The notes beneath the pieces are model-generated. The model worked only from the letters and a program-made list of their open reading frames with translations, was not told where the DNA came from and made no database searches. A stretch of DNA of 9,202 nt, taken from positions 1 through 9,202 of the forward strand of contig VBBA01000142.1 in NCBI GenBank assembly GCA_005888675.1. The letters are read 5' to 3'. This document shows, piece by piece, positions 6,446-9,202 of the stretch. Position numbers and translations under genes: made by a program. Position 1 is the stretch's first letter. Each line of letters begins with the position of its first letter. This stretch comes from Candidatus Bathyarchaeota archaeon (GTDB lineage Archaea > Thermoproteota > Bathyarchaeia > 40CM-2-53-6).

Positions 6446-7810
6446 TTGTCGCAATCTAGACGTAGGCACGGGCACTACATCGCCAGAGCGCTTGTTCTCT
6501 GCTTGTGCTCATTCTCGATGCTCATGATCGCGCAATCATATCTTCCTCACAAGGCAGCCGGGGCTTCGTCCTACTATGTCGCTTCCTTGGATATGGTCAT
6601 CGATCCCGGCGCCGAGGACTTTCTGGTCACAGCGATAACCGACGCCAGATCCGTTGGGGCTAACCACTTCGTCCTTCTCATGAACACAAACGGCGGAGCC
6701 GGGAATAATATGGAGAACATCATCAACGCCATCAGCGACTATCAAGGCGCCAAAAACAACTTCACTACGTTGATCGCACCTGTTTCACGTCACGCTTTCA
6801 GCGCTGGAGCCTTCATCGCAGAAGCTTCGGACCAGATATGGATGGTTCCAGGGACCACGATCGGCTCAGCTACTCCCATCATTACAGGAATTCCGGGTGA
6901 AGAAGTGAACAGCACCCTGACAAAAGTCAAGGCTGCCTTCACAACATACATGCAAGAGCTAACTAAGTTTCACGGAAGGAACGCTAACGCTACGGGACTA
7001 ATGGTAAGCGCGGGCGTATCCTACGGTGCACAGGACGCGGCGCGACTTAACGTAGTCACCGGAATGCTCAGCGCAACGACCCTAGACGATTCTCTCGCAG
7101 CCATCGGGGTTCCGGCAGGAACTCCTGTCCATAATATCGGTATCAAATCACAAGCACTTGCTATAATCAGCGATCCCAACGTGGATGCGATACTGTTCCT
7201 GCTTGGAGCATTCGCAATACTAACCGATCTAACACATCCAACATTGATCCTCACTTTCGTAGGCGGCGCTGCAATAGCTCTAGCACTCCTGGGTCTCGGA
7301 CTATTCGGAGCATCACTGATCTCGATCATCCTCATGATGCTCGGGACCGTCTTCATCTTCCTAGAAATTAAGACGCATCATGGAATAAGCGCCATGATTG
7401 GAGTGATCATATTCATTATCGGCTTTCTACTCATCTTCCATACACCACCCGCGTCTCCTCCACCGCCGGGCTGCAACAACTGTCTTCCTTCCGTCAACTT
7501 CTTTCCAATCGGACTCATCACCTATGTGATCTTGGGAGTAATCGGTGCAGGGATGGTCCTTGGCAGCCTTTACCTCTACAAGATCCGAGAAGCTATGGGA
7601 CATGTCCCCGTCGCGTATGACGCCAAGTCTATAATAGGCAAGGAAGGAGTCTTGACTAGTGATTTGAAGGCCGGCTCGTTCGGTACCGCTAATATCGCTT
7701 CTGAAGATTGGAGTGTAACTGGGTCCGTCGATATTTCCAATGGAACACGTGTAATTGTCAAGGAACGAAGTGGATTGAAACTAGTCGTTGAGCCTAAGAA
7801 GGAGGCCTAG
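6446..7810 (+). CDS. nfeD: Long-form NfeD membrane serine protease (ClpP-like domain plus OB-fold domain)
   Basis: This 454-residue protein is an NfeD-type membrane protease that in Pyrococcus (PH1510) cleaves the partner slipin. An N-terminal signal or anchor helix spans about 13-33. The ClpP-like domain (about 43-235) shows TNGG (81-84) for the oxyanion site and the nucleophile Ser119 in AFSAG. It continues with the typical MVPGTTIGSATP (133-144). Lys160, 20 residues before GRNA, aligns with the Ser-Lys dyad lysine of PH1510. Helices follow at about 246-265, 267-287, 289-307, 313-331 and 354-377, then a cytoplasmic NfeD OB-fold domain (about 389-450). A Pro-rich loop at 334-352 with CNNC (343-346) is unusual. 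The start is a TTG; no ATG precedes the signal helix in frame, and the frame is open upstream to a TGA at 6380-6382. It forms an operon with the slipin gene. Confidence 0.93.
   Translation: MSQSRRRHGHYIARALVLCLCSFSMLMIAQSYLPHKAAGASSYYVASLDMVIDPGAEDFLVTAITDARSVGANHFVLLMNTNGGAGNNMENIINAISDYQGAKNNFTTLIAPVSRHAFSAGAFIAEASDQIWMVPGTTIGSATPIITGIPGEEVNSTLTKVKAAFTTYMQELTKFHGRNANATGLMVSAGVSYGAQDAARLNVVTGMLSATTLDDSLAAIGVPAGTPVHNIGIKSQALAIISDPNVDAILFLLGAFAILTDLTHPTLILTFVGGAAIALALLGLGLFGASLISIILMMLGTVFIFLEIKTHHGISAMIGVIIFIIGFLLIFHTPPASPPPPGCNNCLPSVNFFPIGLITYVILGVIGAGMVLGSLYLYKIREAMGHVPVAYDAKSIIGKEGVLTSDLKAGSFGTANIASEDWSVTGSVDISNGTRVIVKERSGLKLVVEPKKEA
7799..7805 (+). promoter_or_regulatory. Strong Shine-Dalgarno site of the slipin gene
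   Basis: AAGGAGG lies within the last codons of nfeD, eight bases before the slipin ATG at 7814. It fixes that start and supports coupled translation of the two genes. It contrasts with the lack of such sites before most other genes here. Confidence 0.75.
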
Positions 7811-7813
7811 AAT

Positions 7814-8752
7814 ATGGTCTCACTTTCACAACTTCCGCTTCAAGGGGAAACTTCATCACTAGTAACGATATTTCTCGTCATCCTCGGGATAATCATCGTT
7901 CTCTGGCTCCTCGCGGCCTCAATCAAGATTGTCAAAGAGTACGAGAGAGTCGTGGTCTTACGGTTTGGAAGACTTCTCGGGGCAAAGGGACCGGGAATCG
8001 TCTTCATCGCTCCAATCGTCAACCGGCTCCAAAAAATAGATCTAAGGGAACGATACCTAGAGGTTCCGCATCAGACAACTATCACGAAAGACAATGCTCC
8101 AGCAGACATCGACTTTCTAATCTACTATCAAGTGGTTGACGCTGCACTCAGCGTCGTCAAGGTTCAAAACTTCACCGGCGCATCAGTCGGTCTTGCTACT
8201 ACAACGCTGAGAGCTGTCGTAGGCGACATACCTCTTGATGAACTGTTAGCGAAAAGAGAACAGATCAATTCAACTCTACGTAACAAGCTAGACGAGGTTA
8301 CGGAACGCTGGGGAATCAAAGTTACCAACGTCGAGATCCGAGAGATTCGTCCACCCAAGGATGTGCAAGAGGCAATGGTCAAACAGATGACCGCGGAAAG
8401 GACCAGAAGAGCAATGGTTCTAGAGGCAGACGGAAGAAGAGAGTCCAACGTACTGGTTGCAGAAGGAGACAAGAACGCTACGGTCCTCAGAGCAGAAGGA
8501 GACAAGCAATCCGCAATATTGCGAGCTGAAGGTTACGCGCAAGCACTAGGACTGGTCTTCCAGGCCGCGAAAGGAATCGACGCTAAAACCATGGCCTTGC
8601 AATACCTGGACGCGTTGAAAGCATTAGGTGCCAGCCCATCAACCAAGTACATCTTCCCAATGGAGTTCACAAGCTTGGTTGGGCAGATCCGAGGTTACGT
8701 GACCGGCGCCCAGAGAGAAGGGGCCCAAACGGAAGAAAAGTCTAGCGAGTAG
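7814..8752 (+). CDS. Slipin / stomatin-like SPFH membrane protein, NfeD partner
   Basis: This 312-residue SPFH-family scaffold protein oligomerises at the membrane, and is the likely substrate or partner of the NfeD protease just upstream. Residues 15-36 form the single membrane anchor. The SPFH domain (about 36-195) contains the typical KEYERVVVLRFGR (41-53), GPGI, and IDLRE followed by the VPHQTTITKDN strand. The family motif AMVKQMTAERTRRA (187-200) follows. Residues 202-245 are four back-to-back 11-residue repeats ending in AEG-type turns, forming a coiled coil. A C-terminal hydrophobic patch (YIFPMEF, 279-285) is where the Pyrococcus slipin PH1511 is cut by its protease. The start is fixed by the AAGGAGG site; the gene begins three bases after the nfeD stop. 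The acidic and polar tail from 299 is probably disordered. Confidence 0.95.
   Translation: MVSLSQLPLQGETSSLVTIFLVILGIIIVLWLLAASIKIVKEYERVVVLRFGRLLGAKGPGIVFIAPIVNRLQKIDLRERYLEVPHQTTITKDNAPADIDFLIYYQVVDAALSVVKVQNFTGASVGLATTTLRAVVGDIPLDELLAKREQINSTLRNKLDEVTERWGIKVTNVEIREIRPPKDVQEAMVKQMTAERTRRAMVLEADGRRESNVLVAEGDKNATVLRAEGDKQSAILRAEGYAQALGLVFQAAKGIDAKTMALQYLDALKALGASPSTKYIFPMEFTSLVGQIRGYVTGAQREGAQTEEKSSE
8417..8548 (+). repeat. Four 33-base units coding 11-residue coiled-coil repeats in slipin
   Basis: The units read VLEADGRRESN, VLVAEGDKNAT, VLRAEGDKQSA and ILRAEGYAQAL, with no residues between them. Every unit has hydrophobic-Leu at the start and Ala-(Glu/Asp)-Gly at positions 4-6. This hendecad pattern fits the long helix of SPFH proteins. 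Confidence 0.7.
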
Positions 8753-8756
8753 CGCA

Positions 8757-8775
8757 GGGATCCCAATTTTCTCTC
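8757..8775 (+). terminator. Possible terminator of the nfeD-slipin operon
   Basis: Four bases after the slipin stop, GGGATCCC (8757-8764) is followed by AATTTTCTCTCT. A T-rich run after the last gene is the main signal for archaeal termination; the palindrome has no loop and may not form a hairpin. The next gene has its own promoter, which agrees with an end of transcription here. Confidence 0.4.
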
Positions 8776-8821
8776 TAGATTGAAGCCAGCTAGCTTAGAC
8801 ACTGGAAAACAGCGAAAATAG

Positions 8822-8835
8822 CCGTTTCTTAACGG
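8822..8835. repeat. Small inverted repeat before the last promoter
   Basis: CCGTT (8822-8826) and AACGG (8831-8835) pair around a four-base loop (TCTT). It ends five bases before the GAAAC BRE-like element and could be part of the operon end or an operator upstream of the promoter. Confidence 0.3.
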
Positions 8836-8840
8836 ATAGG

Positions 8841-8854
8841 GAAACGCTCTTATG
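8841..8854 (+). promoter_or_regulatory. Archaeal promoter (BRE plus TATA-like box) for the HMG-like protein gene
   Basis: GAAAC (8841-8845) looks like a BRE and CTCTTATG (8847-8854) like a TATA box. The centre is about 28 bases before the ATG at 8879, so the transcript would start at or very near the start codon. This is the clearest promoter in the window. Confidence 0.55.
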
Positions 8855-8877
8855 CACGTGCCTTTCGTATCACGTGA
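8854..8877. promoter_or_regulatory. Two 8-base palindromes with CACGTG cores, candidate operator
   Basis: GCACGTGC (8854-8861) and TCACGTGA (8870-8877) are both perfect palindromes, with centres 16 bases apart. They fill the space between the TATA-like box and the start codon of the last gene, where a bound repressor would block initiation. A further CACGTG lies at 6376-6381 upstream of nfeD; others fall inside coding sequence. Confidence 0.4.
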
Positions 8878-8878
8878 C

Positions 8879-9202
8879 ATGCCGAAGTCAAACAAGTCAA
8901 GCAAGAAGGGTTCAGCGAAGCCAAAGAAGACATCAACCACCGTCACCATACCAAAATCTGTCACAGCCACACTCGATCGCATACACGCCAAGGTCCAAAG
9001 CGTCGAAACTCAACTCCGGGACTTCACAAAGGAGTTCAGGACTCAAGCCAAAGCGTGGACCAAAATGGGCGAAAAAAGCAACCAGAAACGTGCCAAACGC
9101 AAGCCAAGCGAGTACAACCTCTATCTCAAGGACAAGATGAAGCAGGGAATGACCATGACAGAGGCTGTCGGAGCGTGGAAGCAACGCGGCGGCAGCAGCG
9201 AA
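8879..9202 (+). CDS. Lys-rich protein with HMG/YABBY-like C-terminal box, partial
   Basis: The frame is open to the window edge, giving 108 codons with no stop. Residues 1-20 are a Lys/Ser-rich basic tail (PKSNKSSKKGSAKPKKTS) of the kind that contacts DNA without specific fold. Residues 22-60 could form an amphipathic helix or coiled coil (SVTATLDRIHAKVQ onward). Residues 71-101 carry a basic stretch, then PSEYNLYLKDKM, then MTMTEAVGAWK. The order RKPS-x-YN-x-(hydrophobic), Gly, Thr-x-x-EA, Trp-Lys resembles the HMG-like box of YABBY proteins and similar short archaeal and viral proteins. A chromatin or DNA-binding role is inferred, not shown. ATG 8879 is chosen for its promoter spacing; no Shine-Dalgarno site is visible. 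It is not in the nfeD operon. Confidence 0.75.
   Translation, partial: MPKSNKSSKKGSAKPKKTSTTVTIPKSVTATLDRIHAKVQSVETQLRDFTKEFRTQAKAWTKMGEKSNQKRAKRKPSEYNLYLKDKMKQGMTMTEAVGAWKQRGGSSE

Noticed and set aside
8164..8505. Minus-strand ORF opposite the slipin gene
   Set aside because: Its Ser/Leu-rich repeats are the antisense image of the AEG coiled-coil repeats of slipin.

Overview
The window most likely comes from an archaeon, perhaps of the Thermoproteota/Nitrososphaeria type. The evidence is indirect. TATA-like boxes, one with a BRE-like purine run, sit about 28-30 bases before start codons, as expected for leaderless transcripts. A strong Shine-Dalgarno site appears only inside an operon. One gene encodes a C2H2-finger/one-TM/His-rich ectodomain protein of a kind I associate with that group. 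An NfeD protease-slipin pair like that of Pyrococcus is also present. Base composition looks close to balanced. No rRNA, tRNA, CRISPR array or transposase was seen.

Left part (1-3181, minus strand) is a putative copper or soft-metal handling cluster. In transcription order it holds a His-bearing polytopic membrane protein (2146-3147), a zinc-finger protein anchored by one TM with a His-rich outer domain (1527-2141), and a small four-TM protein with 12 methionines in one 25-residue loop (1062-1508). Last is a P1B-type heavy-metal ATPase with an N-terminal YHS domain, cut by the window edge (1-955). The first three are tightly packed. The ATPase has a 106-base gap and a possible promoter of its own.

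Middle part (3148-3765) is a divergent intergenic region with short direct and inverted repeats and no convincing gene. It is followed on the plus strand by a second P1B ATPase (3766-5952) with an N-terminal HMBD-type metal-binding domain and a His/Met-rich linker. Its ion-site motif in the membrane is Cys-Pro-Asp instead of Cys-Pro-Cys or Cys-Pro-His. The conserved N-terminal domain continues in frame upstream of the first ATG with no ATG, GTG or TTG, so the true start is unusual or altered.

Right part (5953-9202, plus strand) holds a weak small membrane-protein ORF, then a two-gene membrane quality-control operon. This is a long-form NfeD serine protease (6446-7810) and a slipin/stomatin-like SPFH protein (7814-8752), its expected partner. 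The window ends in a separate gene with a good archaeal promoter and two CACGTG-core palindromes in front of it. It encodes a Lys-rich protein whose end resembles an HMG/YABBY-like box and which runs off the edge.

Taken together, the two ATPases would export metal, and the Met- and His-rich membrane proteins may bind or hand over metal on the outer face. The NfeD-slipin pair would look after membrane proteins. The link between the metal cluster and the NfeD operon is only one of neighbourhood.
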